From: Marinobacterium sedimentorum
Lineage (GTDB): Bacteria; Pseudomonadota; Gammaproteobacteria; Pseudomonadales; Balneatricaceae
Assembly: GCF_024267675.1 (NCBI RefSeq)
Contig: NZ_JALDYX010000001.1
Coordinates: 372,001 to 436,000 of the forward strand
Direction: 5' to 3'
DNA: 64,000 nucleotides
The number at the start of each line of letters is the position of its first letter. Position 1 is the first letter of the stretch. Positions 29,583-41,373 of the stretch are shown here, one piece after another. The notes under the pieces are model-generated. The model was given only the letters and a program-made list of their open reading frames with translations, was not told the DNA's origin and ran no database searches. Both the position numbers and the translations under genes were made by a program.

Positions 29583-30473
29583 TCATGTCAACAACGCAGC
29601 GCGCCCGTCCAGCTGCTCGGGCCAGTCGCGCCGGGTCATGACCTGGCCACGCAGGCGCACGTCATGCAAGGCGGCAAAATCCAGCTCGCACAGCAGCCAG
29701 TTCGATTGCGCGCTGTTTTGCGCAACGCTCTGCGCCAGCACGCCATCGTCCGGCAGGCCGTAATCCGGCGGCAGATAGAGCGCCGCCCGGCCGGTATTGA
29801 TATCCAGCGCCGGCGACCAGGGCGCCAGACCCGCAGTCGGCGCCTGCAGCACCGCGACCTGCCCCTCCAGCGCCCGCGCCTGGCAACCAATACGCACACG
29901 ATGAAAGCCTGCGCGGGTATCGGTGCAGCTCGGTGCCAGAATCAGATCGACGCCGGCCTCGGCGAGGGTGCGCCCCAGCAACGGAAATTCGTTGTCGTAA
30001 CAGATCAGAATGCCGACGCGACCAAAGGCTGTTTCAAACACACGCAGGCCGGAGCCAGCCCCTATCAGCCATTGCTCACGCTCAAAACGCGTCATGATCA
30101 GCTTGTCCTGATGCCCTGCCATACCTTCGGGGCCAAACAGCCAGCAGCGGTTACGGTAGATGCCATCCGTATCCAGCGCCGCCACCGAGCCCGGGCACAG
30201 CCAGATCCGGTGCTCCCGCGCCAGCGACTCGCACAGCGCCAGCCAGCGCGGAATCAGGGGCTGCAGCTCGGCGATGGAGGCCTGCAGATCAGTGCGCACC
30301 GCCTCAGGCAACTGGCCACTCAGCGCCATACCGGCGTACTCTGGCAACAGCAGCAGGGTCGCGCCCTGGCCCACCGCATCGGCCACCAGCGCCCTCAGAT
30401 GGGACTCGTAACTGTTCCAGTCCGGCAGCAATTCGATGGCATATTGGCAGGCCGCCAAGGTTATGCGGCTCAT
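29583..30473 (-). CDS. Carbon-nitrogen hydrolase (nitrilase superfamily)
   Basis: A 296-residue amidase-fold enzyme with the complete Glu-Lys-Cys triad: E in LLLLPEYAG (about 45), K in HQDKLIMTRFE (about 123) and C in GILICYDNEFP (about 158). It is encoded with a GNAT acetyltransferase: the GNAT stop and its ATG overlap (ATGA). Such nitrilase-GNAT pairs are common and probably act on amino or amide metabolites. The substrate is unknown. It is convergent with the DOPA-dioxygenase-like gene (4-base gap). Confidence 0.9.
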   Translation of the reverse strand: MSRITLAACQYAIELLPDWNSYESHLRALVADAVGQGATLLLLPEYAGMALSGQLPEAVRTDLQASIAELQPLIPRWLALCESLAREHRIWLCPGSVAALDTDGIYRNRCWLFGPEGMAGHQDKLIMTRFEREQWLIGAGSGLRVFETAFGRVGILICYDNEFPLLGRTLAEAGVDLILAPSCTDTRAGFHRVRIGCQARALEGQVAVLQAPTAGLAPWSPALDINTGRAALYLPPDYGLPDDGVLAQSVAQNSAQSNWLLCELDFAALHDVRLRGQVMTRRDWPEQLDGRAALLT

Positions 30474-31114
30474 GGCAGCTCCCTCAGCCAGAACGACAGC
30501 GACTTGAGCGACTCGCTCGCCTCACCCATATCCTTCCAGCTCAGCTGGGTGCGCAGCTGCGGTGCCTGGCGATAGCCCCGCTTGTGCCAGAACCCATCCA
30601 GCGGCACATAATCCACCGGTCGGCGCGGGTGATCCTTGCCCCGCTCCACGGCGCAAAAGGCACAAATGCGCAGCCCCAGCGCCTTGGCATGGCACTCGCG
30701 TTCGGCAAAAAAGCGCACACCCAGCCCCCGCCCGCGATACTCCGGCAACAACACCGACTCGCCGAAATAGAAAATATCGTCGATGGTCTGTCCGGCCGCC
30801 TCAAATGGACGCCGAAACGACTCAGCTTCATCCGCCAGCGGCACCCCTGTAGCCACGCCCACCACGCGCTCGCCATCCAGCGCCAGTACAAAGAGGCTGC
30901 GCAGCGACGCCGAATAGCGGCTGATATAGCCGCGCTCGTAGTCCAGATCGCCATCGTAAAGGTACGGAAAGGCACGAAACACGCTGATCCGCAGCCGCGC
31001 CAGATCCGCCACATAGGGCCCGATATCAGCACCACGGATGACCTTGACCTGCACGGTTCCGCCCGCGCTTGAGTTGTTCTGCAAGGGATCGACCTGCCCG
31101 GCGCTGCCCGTCAT
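30470..31114 (-). CDS. GNAT family N-acetyltransferase
   Basis: A 214-residue protein with a GNAT core: DLARLRISVFRAFPYLY, LFVLALDGERVVGVATG, and the acetyl-CoA loop GESVLLPEYRGRGLGVRFF (Q/RxxGxG/A form). An extra C-terminal segment has CAVERGKDHPRRPVDYVPLDGFWHKRGY, typical of a subgroup linked to nitrilases. Upstream of the nitrilase-like gene in a two-gene minus-strand operon with a 4-base overlap. The first 20 residues may be untranslated; MTGSAGQV is the only ATG giving a full fold with a clear upstream gap. Confidence 0.85.
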   Translation of the reverse strand: MTGSAGQVDPLQNNSSAGGTVQVKVIRGADIGPYVADLARLRISVFRAFPYLYDGDLDYERGYISRYSASLRSLFVLALDGERVVGVATGVPLADEAESFRRPFEAAGQTIDDIFYFGESVLLPEYRGRGLGVRFFAERECHAKALGLRICAFCAVERGKDHPRRPVDYVPLDGFWHKRGYRQAPQLRTQLSWKDMGEASESLKSLSFWLRELP

Positions 31115-31191
31115 CGAAACGCTCTCCTGTTACGCCAAAACGCCTGTTATACCACGCCGGCCCATCCGCGCCTGACTCAGAGCGACATCCG

Positions 31192-31240
31192 CGTGAGTCG
31201 TGAGTCGTGAGTCGTGAGTCGTGAGTCGTGAGTCGTGATC
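31192..31240 (+). repeat. Heptanucleotide array (CGTGAGT)x6
   Basis: Six perfect tandem CGTGAGT units from 31192 to 31233, then CGTGATC. A second 7-bp tract of CTTGCCC units lies at about 31269-31289. Both sit in the GNAT/arsJ spacer (283 bases), which otherwise holds a REP unit. Confidence 0.92.
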
Positions 31241-31287
31241 AGCGTGCAGGGCCAATCACCAATCACGCCTTGCCCCTTGCCCCTTGC

Positions 31288-31315
31288 CAGCTTCGCTGCG
31301 GGACGCGGCCCCTAC
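31288..31315 (-). repeat. REP unit
   Basis: CAGCTTCGCTGCGGGACGCG followed by GCCCCTAC, read on the minus strand, is GTAGGGGCCGCGTCCCGCAG-like and homologous to 33718-33745 (same strand) and to the doublet at 25951-26019. Confidence 0.6.
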
Positions 31316-31397
31316 GATAACTGCAGCGCTTTTCATCGCAGGTGGCCGAAGATCGTCAATCTTGCCGCTTTTTTAACCTTGCCCCTTGAACCTGCTT

Positions 31398-32621
31398 TCA
31401 CCCTGCCACTGCTTTCTCACGCCGCGGCAGGCTGACAGACAACAGAGCCGCGAGACCAATAAACAGACTCGACACCCACAGGCAGGCTTCAAGCCCCGCG
31501 CTCTGGTACAGCCAGCCCGACAGCAGGGTGCCGACCAGGCGCCCCATGGCGTTGGCCATGTAGTAAAAGCCCACATCCAGCGAGACGCCATCGCGACTGG
31601 CGTAACTGACGATCAGATAGCTGTGCAGGGACGAGTTGATCGCGAAGACCACGCCAAACAGCATCAAACCCCCGAGCAGCACCGTGGCGGTATCCAGCCC
31701 GGTATCGAGCCCCAGCGCGATGGCCGCCGGCAGCACAGACAGCGCCAGCGCCCAGACAAAGGCACTGCGACCGTCCGGCACCCGCCCGGATCTGCGGCCG
31801 GTCAGCCAGGGCGCGGCGGACTGCACCACCCCGTAGCCAATAATCCACAGCGCCAGAAAGCTGCCCACCGACCAGTAATCCCAGCCCAGCGAGGTCGCCA
31901 GAAACACCGGCAGCGCCACCACAAACCAGACATCCCGGGCGCCGAACAGAAACAGTCTGGCCGCCGACAGTCGGTTGATCGCCGCGCTCTTGGAGAACAG
32001 ATCGCGAAATTTCGGTTTGACCCTGGCCCGCCCCAAATCCTTTTTAAGCAGTACAACACTGCCGAGCCAGACCAGCGCCAGCAACGCCGCCATCACGCCC
32101 ACCGCCAGCTGGAAGCCCAGCAGGCTGAGCAGGGCGCCGCCGAGAAAGAAACCCACGCCCTTGAGCGCATTCTTGGAGCCGGTCAGCAGTGCCACCCAGC
32201 GATAGAGCGCTCCCTGGGCCTCCCCCGGCAGCAGCAGCTTGATGGCGCTCTTGGCGCTCATCTTGTTGAGATCCTTGGCGATGCCCGACAGCGCCTGGGC
32301 CGCCATCACCCAGGCCACCGTCAGGCTCGGCGCCGGCAGCAACAGCATGGCCAGCGCCACCACCTGCAGCGCCAGGCCCAGATTCATGGTGCGATTCAGG
32401 CCCAGGCGCGCACCCAGCCAGCCTCCCAGCAGGTTGGTCACCACGCCGAATAGCTCGTAGAACAGAAACAGCAGCGCGATCTGCAGCGGGCTGTAACCCA
32501 GGGCGTGGAAATGCAGCACCACCAGCATGCGCAGGGCGCCGTCGGTGAGCGTGAAGGCCCAGTAATTGGCCGTCACCAGCAGGTACTGACGCACCCCCTC
32601 AGACAGCTGTGCCAACCACAT
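31398..32621 (-). CDS. arsJ: Organoarsenical efflux MFS transporter ArsJ
   Basis: A 407-residue MFS protein with 12 hydrophobic segments, starting [21 protein letters not shown]. This N-terminus and ITDGALRMLVVLHFHALGYSPLQIA-type sequence are characteristic of ArsJ, which exports 1-arseno-3-phosphoglycerate. Its ATG overlaps the GAPDH stop (TGATG), so the two are translationally coupled, and arsR is upstream. An upstream in-frame ATG lies inside the GAPDH gene and is rejected. Confidence 0.93.
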   Translation of the reverse strand: MWLAQLSEGVRQYLLVTANYWAFTLTDGALRMLVVLHFHALGYSPLQIALLFLFYELFGVVTNLLGGWLGARLGLNRTMNLGLALQVVALAMLLLPAPSLTVAWVMAAQALSGIAKDLNKMSAKSAIKLLLPGEAQGALYRWVALLTGSKNALKGVGFFLGGALLSLLGFQLAVGVMAALLALVWLGSVVLLKKDLGRARVKPKFRDLFSKSAAINRLSAARLFLFGARDVWFVVALPVFLATSLGWDYWSVGSFLALWIIGYGVVQSAAPWLTGRRSGRVPDGRSAFVWALALSVLPAAIALGLDTGLDTATVLLGGLMLFGVVFAINSSLHSYLIVSYASRDGVSLDVGFYYMANAMGRLVGTLLSGWLYQSAGLEACLWVSSLFIGLAALLSVSLPRREKAVAG

Positions 32622-33634
32622 CAGGCGATCTGATCCCGCAGACCCAGCATGCGCGCCAGCTCCGCCACCCGGTTGGCGTAACCCCATTCGTTGTCGTACC
32701 AGGCATAGAGTTTCACCTGGGTGCCGTTTATCACCAGGGTCGAGAGGGCATCAATAATGCTGGAGCGCGGATCCGTCTTGTAGTCCACCGACACCAGCGG
32801 GCGCTCCTCATAGCCGAGAATACCCTTGAGCTCCTGCTCGGCAGCCTGTTTGAGCAGCGCGTTGACCTCCTCTGCCGTGGTGGCACGCTCGACCTCGAAT
32901 ACGCAGTCGGTGATAGAGGCATTGGCCAGCGGCACCCGGATGGCGTGGCCGTTCAGCCGCCCCTTGAGTTCGGGAAAGATCTCGGTAATGGCCGTGGCGG
33001 AGCCCGTGGTGGTCGGGATCAGGCTGGTGCCGCAGGCACGGGCGCGGCGCAGATCCTTGTGGGGGGCATCGAGTATGGTCTGAGTGTTGGTCAGATCATG
33101 GATGGTGGTAATGGAACCATGGCGAATGCCCAGCCCCTGCTGAATCACCTTTACCACCGGCGCCAGACAGTTGGTGGTGCAGGAGGCCGCCGTGACAATG
33201 CGGTGCTGCGCCGGATCGTAAAGATCATGGTTCACGCCCATCACCATATTCAGTATGCCCGACTCCTTCACCGGCGCCGTCACCAGCACCCGCTTCACAC
33301 CCTGATCCAGATAGGCCTGTAGCAGTGTGCGGGTTTTCATCCTGCCGGATGCCTCGATCACCAGATCGCAGCCCGACCAGTCGGTCTCGCCAATCGCGCT
33401 GTTGCGGCTGGTGCGGATGCGTTGCGCGCCCACCAGAATGTCATCACCCTCGCTGCCGGCTTGATGCTGCCAGCGGCCGTGAATCGAATCGAAGCTCAGC
33501 AGATGCGCCAGGGTCGCAGCATCCCCCGCAGGATCGTTGATCTGAACAAACTCCACTTCAGGCCAACCCCAGGCTGCCCGCAGTGCCAGCCGCCCCATGC
33601 GGCCAAAGCCGTTGATACCAATCTTGATAGCCAT
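32621..33634 (-). CDS. ArsJ-associated glyceraldehyde-3-phosphate dehydrogenase
   Basis: A 337-residue NAD-dependent GAPDH ([13 protein letters not shown]ossmann loop; catalytic C152 in [11 protein letters not shown]). In arsJ operons this enzyme uses arsenate in place of phosphate to form the unstable 1-arseno-3-phosphoglycerate, which ArsJ exports; this is established for the family. The position between arsR and arsJ supports that role over glycolysis. Confidence 0.93.
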   Translation of the reverse strand: MAIKIGINGFGRMGRLALRAAWGWPEVEFVQINDPAGDAATLAHLLSFDSIHGRWQHQAGSEGDDILVGAQRIRTSRNSAIGETDWSGCDLVIEASGRMKTRTLLQAYLDQGVKRVLVTAPVKESGILNMVMGVNHDLYDPAQHRIVTAASCTTNCLAPVVKVIQQGLGIRHGSITTIHDLTNTQTILDAPHKDLRRARACGTSLIPTTTGSATAITEIFPELKGRLNGHAIRVPLANASITDCVFEVERATTAEEVNALLKQAAEQELKGILGYEERPLVSVDYKTDPRSSIIDALSTLVINGTQVKLYAWYDNEWGYANRVAELARMLGLRDQIA

Positions 33635-33672
33635 AACATTGATTACCTTGAGTTTTGTAACTAATAGGATGC

Positions 33673-33700
33673 CGTGATTCGTAAGTCGTGAGCCGTGGTT
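33673..33700 (+). repeat. Short heptanucleotide array (CGTGATT type)
   Basis: Four consecutive diverged 7-mers: CGTGATT, CGTAAGT, CGTGAGC, CGTGGTT, in the 142-base spacer between the GAPDH start and arsR. Confidence 0.65.
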
Positions 33701-33717
33701 GCTACGTGCGCCACTAA

Positions 33718-33745
33718 CAGCTTCGCCGCGAGACGCGGCTCCTAC
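33718..33745 (-). repeat. REP unit between arsR and the GAPDH gene
   Basis: On the minus strand it reads GTAGGAGCCGCGTCTCGCGG followed by CGAAGCTG, a typical GTAGGAGC-type REP hairpin. It may affect mRNA levels between arsR and the downstream genes. Confidence 0.65.
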
Positions 33746-33776
33746 GGGCGTGCCCTTCGCCCCCTTTCACCCAGCT

Positions 33777-34121
33777 TTACCCACAAACCGGGCGATGCCC
33801 CATGGCATCCAGACGCTGCTGGCTGGCTTCAAGCCACAGGCGATTAGCCGCAAGGGTCGCGGCCAGAACCTCCCGCACCCAAGCAGCCAGCTCCGGATGC
33901 AGGCGGTAGTAAATCCACTGCCCCTGACGGCGATCCTGCAGCAGGCCACACTTGCGCAGCTGAGCCAGATGGCGCGATATCTTGGGCTGACTTTCATCCA
34001 GCGCGCAGATCAGCTCGCACACACAGAGCTCCTGCTCGCGCTGAATCAGCAGCAGCACGCGGGCCCGGGTATCGTCGGCCAGACACTTGAAGACCTGGGT
34101 CGGTGTCAGCTTGGCGCTCAT
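33777..34121 (-). CDS. arsR: ArsR-family arsenic-responsive repressor
   Basis: A 114-residue winged-helix repressor. The metalloid-binding motif ELCVCELICAL gives C33, C35 and C39 at the start of the DNA-recognition region (LDESQPKISRHLAQLRKCGLL). The wing RRQGQWIYYRLHPEL follows. It is expected to release DNA on binding As(III). It leads the arsR-GAPDH-arsJ unit and lies next to a palindromic operator candidate at 34187-34204. No arsC or arsB is present in the window. Confidence 0.93.
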   Translation of the reverse strand: MSAKLTPTQVFKCLADDTRARVLLLIQREQELCVCELICALDESQPKISRHLAQLRKCGLLQDRRQGQWIYYRLHPELAAWVREVLAATLAANRLWLEASQQRLDAMGHRPVCG

Positions 34122-34186
34122 TTTTTGCTCCTGTGATGCTTCAGCGCCCCAGGCTTGAGGCTTGTTCGGAACACTTGATATAGGTT

Positions 34187-34204
34187 AATTCGTATATACG
34201 ATTT
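34187..34204. promoter_or_regulatory. Candidate ArsR operator
   Basis: AATTCGTATATACGATTT is an 18-bp near-perfect palindrome around CGTATATACG, followed by a second AT-rich CATATATA tract. It lies 66 bases upstream of arsR in a spacer without other features, consistent with an ArsR dimer site. Confidence 0.6.
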
Positions 34205-34377
34205 TTCATATATATTTTACCCTGCCATCGTTACCAAACAATGATGCCCTGGCCGCGCAAGCAGGTGCAGCAGCACCACAAATTAGGCCGTTTAATGGCA
34301 CGACAACTACACTTATTTGGCGGATACTCAGATTCAGGCCTCAGAGCCCGGGGTATCATCTGTAAGGGAGTACAGAT

Positions 34378-36594
34378 ATGTCGATCGATGGACCATTGTT
34401 CGCCTTCAAGCCTGAAGTCGAAGCCAATGCTGCACCTGCGCAAAAACCGTGGAAAATCCTCAGTGTCGAAGACGATGCCGGTTATCAGGCATCGCTGCTT
34501 TTCGCGCTGGAATCCCTGGAGGTACTAGGCCGCAAGGCGCAGCTGCTGTCAGCAGGATCGGCGTTCGAGGCAACCCAGATCATCGCCCAGAACCCCGATA
34601 TCAGCGTTATTCTGCTGGATGTTGTCATGGAGGACGACGAAGCCGGCTTACGCCTGGTCGGCACCATCCGGGATGTTATCGGCAACTCCGAAGTACGCAT
34701 CATTCTGCTGACCGGCCAGCCCGGCATGGCACCGCGCGATGATGTTATGCAGCGCTACGATATCGACGATTACTGGTGCAAGTCCGAGCTGACCAACGAC
34801 CATCTGCTGACCATCATTACCAGCAATATCCGCACCTGGGATCATCTGACCCAGCTGACCCAGGCCCGCCAGGGCTTGCAGATGGTGATAGATGCCAGCG
34901 AAGCCATCAGCTCGAAACGGGACCTCAGCAGTTTTACCCACGCCGTGCTGACCGAGATTGGCCACATCCTCGGGGTCGAAAAGGGCGGCATCCTCTGTAC
35001 CCTGCTGCCGGCCGAACGGGCGGCCGACAACGCCGCCATTCTGGCGGCAACCGCTGATTTCAGCAGCCTCGTGGGCCACACCGTAAAGTCCATCGAGTCC
35101 AGCGAGCTGAGACAGGCCTTTCACGAAGCCGCCAGCCGTCGCGACCATTGCTTCATCAATGGCTATTCACTGTTCTATTTCAGCAGTTCTGTGGTCGACA
35201 CACAGGAATACCTGGTGCTGATCAAGACGCAGCGCCCGCTGCTCGATAGCGAATTGAACCTGCTGCAGGTTTTCAGCGAAAACATCAGCACCGGCTTTAC
35301 CAATGTCGCGCTCTACAGTCAGCTGACCGAACTGGCCTACAGCGACCCCTTGCTCGGCATCCCCAACCGCAACTGGCTGCTGCGCGAGCTTGGCAACATG
35401 TCACAGACCCAGCGCGAGCAGGCCGAACTGGTCGTGCTGGAGATTAATGACTTCACCGACATCGGCATCGCCTTTGGCGAACCCTTCTGCAATGAGTTGC
35501 TGTACTGCCTGTATCGCCAGCTGGTCGCGGCGCTCTCCAAGAATGTGACTATCGCCCGCATTGACCGCAACAGCTTTGCACTGCTGACCTGTGCCAGCCA
35601 GAGCCTCGATCAGTCTTTTTTCACCCAGTTTCTGAACCAGCCACTGATCATCGCCGACGCAGAACACCGCATCGCGGCGACGGTTACCGTAGTTTCATTG
35701 CGCCTGCAGGCCAACCGCAAGCCGGACCAGATTCTGCGCCTGGCCGAAAGTACCGTCGAAACAGCCCACAGGCAAAAGCTGGCCTACCTGGCCTACAACC
35801 CCGAATTTGAACAGGATATCGCCAGCCGTTACGCCCTGCTGAGCGAGCTGCGCAGCGCGCTGTCCCAGGAGCAGCTGTATCTGGAGCTGCAGCCCAAGGT
35901 GCGCCTGTCCGACGGCAAACTACTGGGGTTTGAGGCCCTGGCCCGCTGGAAGCATCCCAACGGCCAACAGATTCCCCCCTACCAGTTTATTTCGCTGGCT
36001 GAGACCTCCGGCCTGATCGGCAGACTGGATCAGCTTATCCTGCAACAGACCTGCAGCGCCCTGCACGAACTCAAGGCCGCCGGCATCGAGGTGCCCATTG
36101 CCTTCAATGTCTCCTCCCCGGACCTGATAGAGCCCAGATTTTTCAACCGCATGCTGAGCCTGATCCAGGAGGCCGGCATAAGCCCCGGCCAGCTCGAACT
36201 CGAAATTACCGAAACCCAGGCCGTCAAGGATTACAGCCGTGTCTCACCCCACCTGCGCAAGCTGATAGCACTGGGAATGGGCGTCAGTATCGATGACTTT
36301 GGCATCGGCTACTCCTCCCTGAGCCACATCACGGACCTGGCCGCCACCACCCTTAAAATCGACAAATCCTTTATCGACCGGCTTGGTCACTCCCGCGCCG
36401 ACGAACAGGTGGTGGACATGATATTGCGCCTGGGTGAATGCTTCGGCTTCAGCATCATTGCCGAGGGCATTGAAACCGCAGAGCAGCACCTGGCGTTGCA
36501 GGGCCTGGGCTGCCAGCTGGGACAGGGATATCTGTTCGCCCGCCCGATGTCACTGCTCAAGGCAATTGAATGGGCCAGAGCACAAGCCTCATGA
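34378..36594 (+). CDS. REC-DUF3369-(degenerate GGDEF)-EAL c-di-GMP phosphodiesterase
   Basis: A 738-residue response regulator: receiver domain (about 25-160, phosphoacceptor D81 in VILLDVVMEDD), DUF3369 sensor-like domain (about 165-320), a degenerate GGDEF domain (about 325-475; RIDRNSFALL in place of GGDEF), and an EAL domain (about 485-735). The EAL catalytic motifs look intact: GFEALARW (E519), NVSSPDL, ITETQ, SIDDFGIGYSS. It should hydrolyse c-di-GMP under control of phosphorylation, very probably by the coupled kinase downstream. AAGGGAG precedes the ATG. Confidence 0.93.
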   Translation: MSIDGPLFAFKPEVEANAAPAQKPWKILSVEDDAGYQASLLFALESLEVLGRKAQLLSAGSAFEATQIIAQNPDISVILLDVVMEDDEAGLRLVGTIRDVIGNSEVRIILLTGQPGMAPRDDVMQRYDIDDYWCKSELTNDHLLTIITSNIRTWDHLTQLTQARQGLQMVIDASEAISSKRDLSSFTHAVLTEIGHILGVEKGGILCTLLPAERAADNAAILAATADFSSLVGHTVKSIESSELRQAFHEAASRRDHCFINGYSLFYFSSSVVDTQEYLVLIKTQRPLLDSELNLLQVFSENISTGFTNVALYSQLTELAYSDPLLGIPNRNWLLRELGNMSQTQREQAELVVLEINDFTDIGIAFGEPFCNELLYCLYRQLVAALSKNVTIARIDRNSFALLTCASQSLDQSFFTQFLNQPLIIADAEHRIAATVTVVSLRLQANRKPDQILRLAESTVETAHRQKLAYLAYNPEFEQDIASRYALLSELRSALSQEQLYLELQPKVRLSDGKLLGFEALARWKHPNGQQIPPYQFISLAETSGLIGRLDQLILQQTCSALHELKAAGIEVPIAFNVSSPDLIEPRFFNRMLSLIQEAGISPGQLELEITETQAVKDYSRVSPHLRKLIALGMGVSIDDFGIGYSSLSHITDLAATTLKIDKSFIDRLGHSRADEQVVDMILRLGECFGFSIIAEGIETAEQHLALQGLGCQLGQGYLFARPMSLLKAIEWARAQAS

Positions 36595-38510
36595 CCGCGA
36601 GGCGAGAGCCACCGGTGCAGCAGAGAGCATTCAGCAACGACCACCGCTTTATCGCCACCCTGACGGCGATGCTGCTACTCCTGCTGATCCTGCTGGGCAC
36701 AGGGGGCACCTTCGCCTATATCGGGATCTTGGGGCTGCAGCTAAATACTTTTGAAACCAGGCAAAACCTGCGCGTCGAGCGGGTGGTCTCTGCGTTCAGC
36801 CGCGAGCTTGGGCATATCCGCAACCTGACCAGCGTGCTGCAAAACAGTTCCGCGGTGCAGCAGGCTCTGGACGCCGGCCGGCCGGCAGACCTGGACGCGC
36901 TCGCCGCCAGCTTCATGCAATTCGCCCGCGCTGTGCCGACCATCTCCCAGGTCCGCTGGCTCGACCCCAATGGCGAGGAAAAGGTACGCGTTAACCTGAG
37001 CGCCGGACGCCCCTACCGCGTTGGCGAGGCAGAGCTTCAGAACAAGGCGCAGCGCTACTACTTCCAGGAAGCGCAGCGCACCGCGCCCGGGCAGGTGTAC
37101 CTGTCGAGACTCGACCTCAACCTGGAACACAACCTCATCGTACAGCCACTGGAACCCAGCCTGCGGGCCACCATACTCACGGGAACACATGACGGCCTGC
37201 ATCCCGGCGTGCTGATCATCAACATCAACCTGGCGACGTTTTTCAAGCAGCTGCGATCCATGGCCGACTCCCGTATGACACTCGAGCTGGTGGATGAGCA
37301 GGGCTATTGGCTGCTCCACCCTGAGCGGGAGCGGGAATGGGGCCTGCAACTGAACCGCCGCGACCAGAACCTTGGCCGACTCTCGCCAGCCCTGTGGCAA
37401 TCACTGACGGGGCCTCAAATCGGCGACAATCTGCTGCAGGACGGCAGGCTCTGGAGTTCTGCGCGCCTGTACTATGATCTTGATGCTACCGGCAAGGGAT
37501 CGCCCGCACATGCCTTAGTGCTGGTTGCCAGCATCCCGGGAGCCATCGCAACGATCCGCAACCGCCTGCTCACGGCCATCACCCTGGCGGGCCTCGTACT
37601 GCTGTCCCTCGGGCTTGCAGCGCTCTATCACCTCCACCGGGCCCACCGGGAGCGGTCCCGGCTCACAGAGGCGCTGGAACAGGAACAGCAGCAACTGGTG
37701 CGCGCCTACAGCAATCTCGAACAGTCCCATATTAAATTGCAGGAACTGCAGGACGAACTGGTGGAGTCACGCCGGCTGTCCTCCCTGGGGATGATGGTCG
37801 CAGGCGTTGCCCACGAGCTCAATACCCCCACGGGCGGCGCCCTGATGGCCATTTCCACGCTGCAGGCACAACTGCTGAAACTGCAGAACAGTATGCACGA
37901 TGGCATGACCCGTACCGCGCTGGAAAGCTTCCTCAGCCACACCGAAAGCGGGCTGCAACTGGCGCATCACAACCTGCGCCGCGCAGCCGACCTGATACGC
38001 AGCTTCAAACGCATGGCGGTGGATCGCAGCCACAACGAGATCAGCCAATTTGACCTCGCAGAGCTGATACGTGACCTGAGAAACTCCCTCAGCCACCGCC
38101 TGAAAAAGTCCCCGGTCAGCCTGGTAATGGAGGTCTACGAACCGCTGCAGCTCACAGGCTACCCCGGCATTCTGTCCCAGGTGCTGCAAAATCTGGTCGA
38201 CAATGCGCTCAGCCATGGTTTTAAACCCGGGCAGGCAGGCGAAATTCACGTCTGCGCCACGGTCAGCGGCGAACGGCTGCAGCTGAGCGTGAGTGATAAC
38301 GGCCAGGGCATAGACCCGCAGGTACGCGACGCTCTGTTCGACCCCTTCGTGACATCCAGGCGCAGCGAAGGACATACGGGCCTCGGCCTGCATCTGGTGC
38401 ACCAGTGGGTTTATCAGCTACTTGAAGGGTCTCTGAGCGTCGAGTCAGACAAGACAGGCACCACCTTCAGCCTCGATATTCCGATTGAGGTGAAAGGGCA
38501 CAGGGATTGA
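36591..38510 (+). CDS. Periplasmic-sensing histidine kinase coupled to the EAL protein
   Basis: A membrane histidine kinase of 639 residues from the MTARREPP start, which overlaps the previous stop (ATGA); an ATG 21 bases earlier is also possible. Layout: TM1 about 25-47, a large periplasmic dCache-like sensor to about 320, TM2 about 322-345, a coiled coil (EALEQEQQQLVRAYSNLEQS), then HisKA with H408 in AGVAHELNTPTGG, and HATPase with QVLQNLVDNALSHG and GHTGLGLHLVH. The overlap with the REC-EAL gene implies a two-component system setting c-di-GMP levels. Confidence 0.9.
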   Translation: MTARREPPVQQRAFSNDHRFIATLTAMLLLLLILLGTGGTFAYIGILGLQLNTFETRQNLRVERVVSAFSRELGHIRNLTSVLQNSSAVQQALDAGRPADLDALAASFMQFARAVPTISQVRWLDPNGEEKVRVNLSAGRPYRVGEAELQNKAQRYYFQEAQRTAPGQVYLSRLDLNLEHNLIVQPLEPSLRATILTGTHDGLHPGVLIININLATFFKQLRSMADSRMTLELVDEQGYWLLHPEREREWGLQLNRRDQNLGRLSPALWQSLTGPQIGDNLLQDGRLWSSARLYYDLDATGKGSPAHALVLVASIPGAIATIRNRLLTAITLAGLVLLSLGLAALYHLHRAHRERSRLTEALEQEQQQLVRAYSNLEQSHIKLQELQDELVESRRLSSLGMMVAGVAHELNTPTGGALMAISTLQAQLLKLQNSMHDGMTRTALESFLSHTESGLQLAHHNLRRAADLIRSFKRMAVDRSHNEISQFDLAELIRDLRNSLSHRLKKSPVSLVMEVYEPLQLTGYPGILSQVLQNLVDNALSHGFKPGQAGEIHVCATVSGERLQLSVSDNGQGIDPQVRDALFDPFVTSRRSEGHTGLGLHLVHQWVYQLLEGSLSVESDKTGTTFSLDIPIEVKGHRD

Positions 38511-38595
38511 TTTGTGGTCGCCATATGCGCTGCAAATGACGAAGTGTGATGGGTAACCTCGAATACCTAATTACGCATCCCAACATCGCCGCACT

Positions 38596-38628
38596 AAAAA
38601 GCCCGGAGCAGTTACCTGCACCGGGCTT
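38596..38628 (-). terminator. Terminator of icd
   Basis: On the minus strand an 8-bp stem AAGCCCGG/CCGGGCTT with a 12-base loop ends in TTTTT, 20 bases after the icd stop. Confidence 0.88.
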
Positions 38629-38647
38629 GGGTCTTGCGAAGCTTAGA

Positions 38648-40879
<2,232 letters not shown>

Positions 40880-41373
40880 AGTATCACTCTGTATGTTCCG
40901 GCTGCGTGCAACGGCTTGTGGCTGATGCCGTACCGGAGACTCCGTTATGCGAAAGATAGTGTTGAACCTGCGCAAGGGCTCTTTTGCAAGCAATATTCAT
41001 GCCGGCACCTGACGCAGGTTGCTGGATCGCGGGTCTTCGCCTGCTTGATCACTTATCGACACCGGTGGCAGAAATGACGCTTGTCATCAGGTACATGTAC
41101 GCCTGCCTGCCAGGGCCGCCCGACCGCTCCGACGGTTCAGGGTGCCATATCAACCCGCCATTACTGGCCCAACACCCTGTGCGCACGACCATGATCGGGC
41201 CTGATACACCGATGATCACGCAATGCACAAGGCCTGGAACAGGGCGGGCCTGAGCGCCGCCAAGCCTTGGCTGGTCATATAGCGGCCTAATCATACCACC
41301 GACAATCGAATCCGGCTCGCCCCTGACAGGCCGAAAGTGCAAGATCGGCACTGGACCATGGTCGAAGGCGGGG

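Noticed and set aside
31192..31240. Possible CRISPR array
   Set aside because: Units are 7 bp with no spacers and there are no cas genes.
31386..32453. 355-codon open frame antisense to arsJ
   Set aside because: Gln/Arg/His-rich shadow of a well-supported membrane protein gene.
41049..41351. 100-codon frame in the icd/tRNA-Arg spacer
   Set aside because: No ribosome binding site, no motif, and it lies in repeat-rich DNA.
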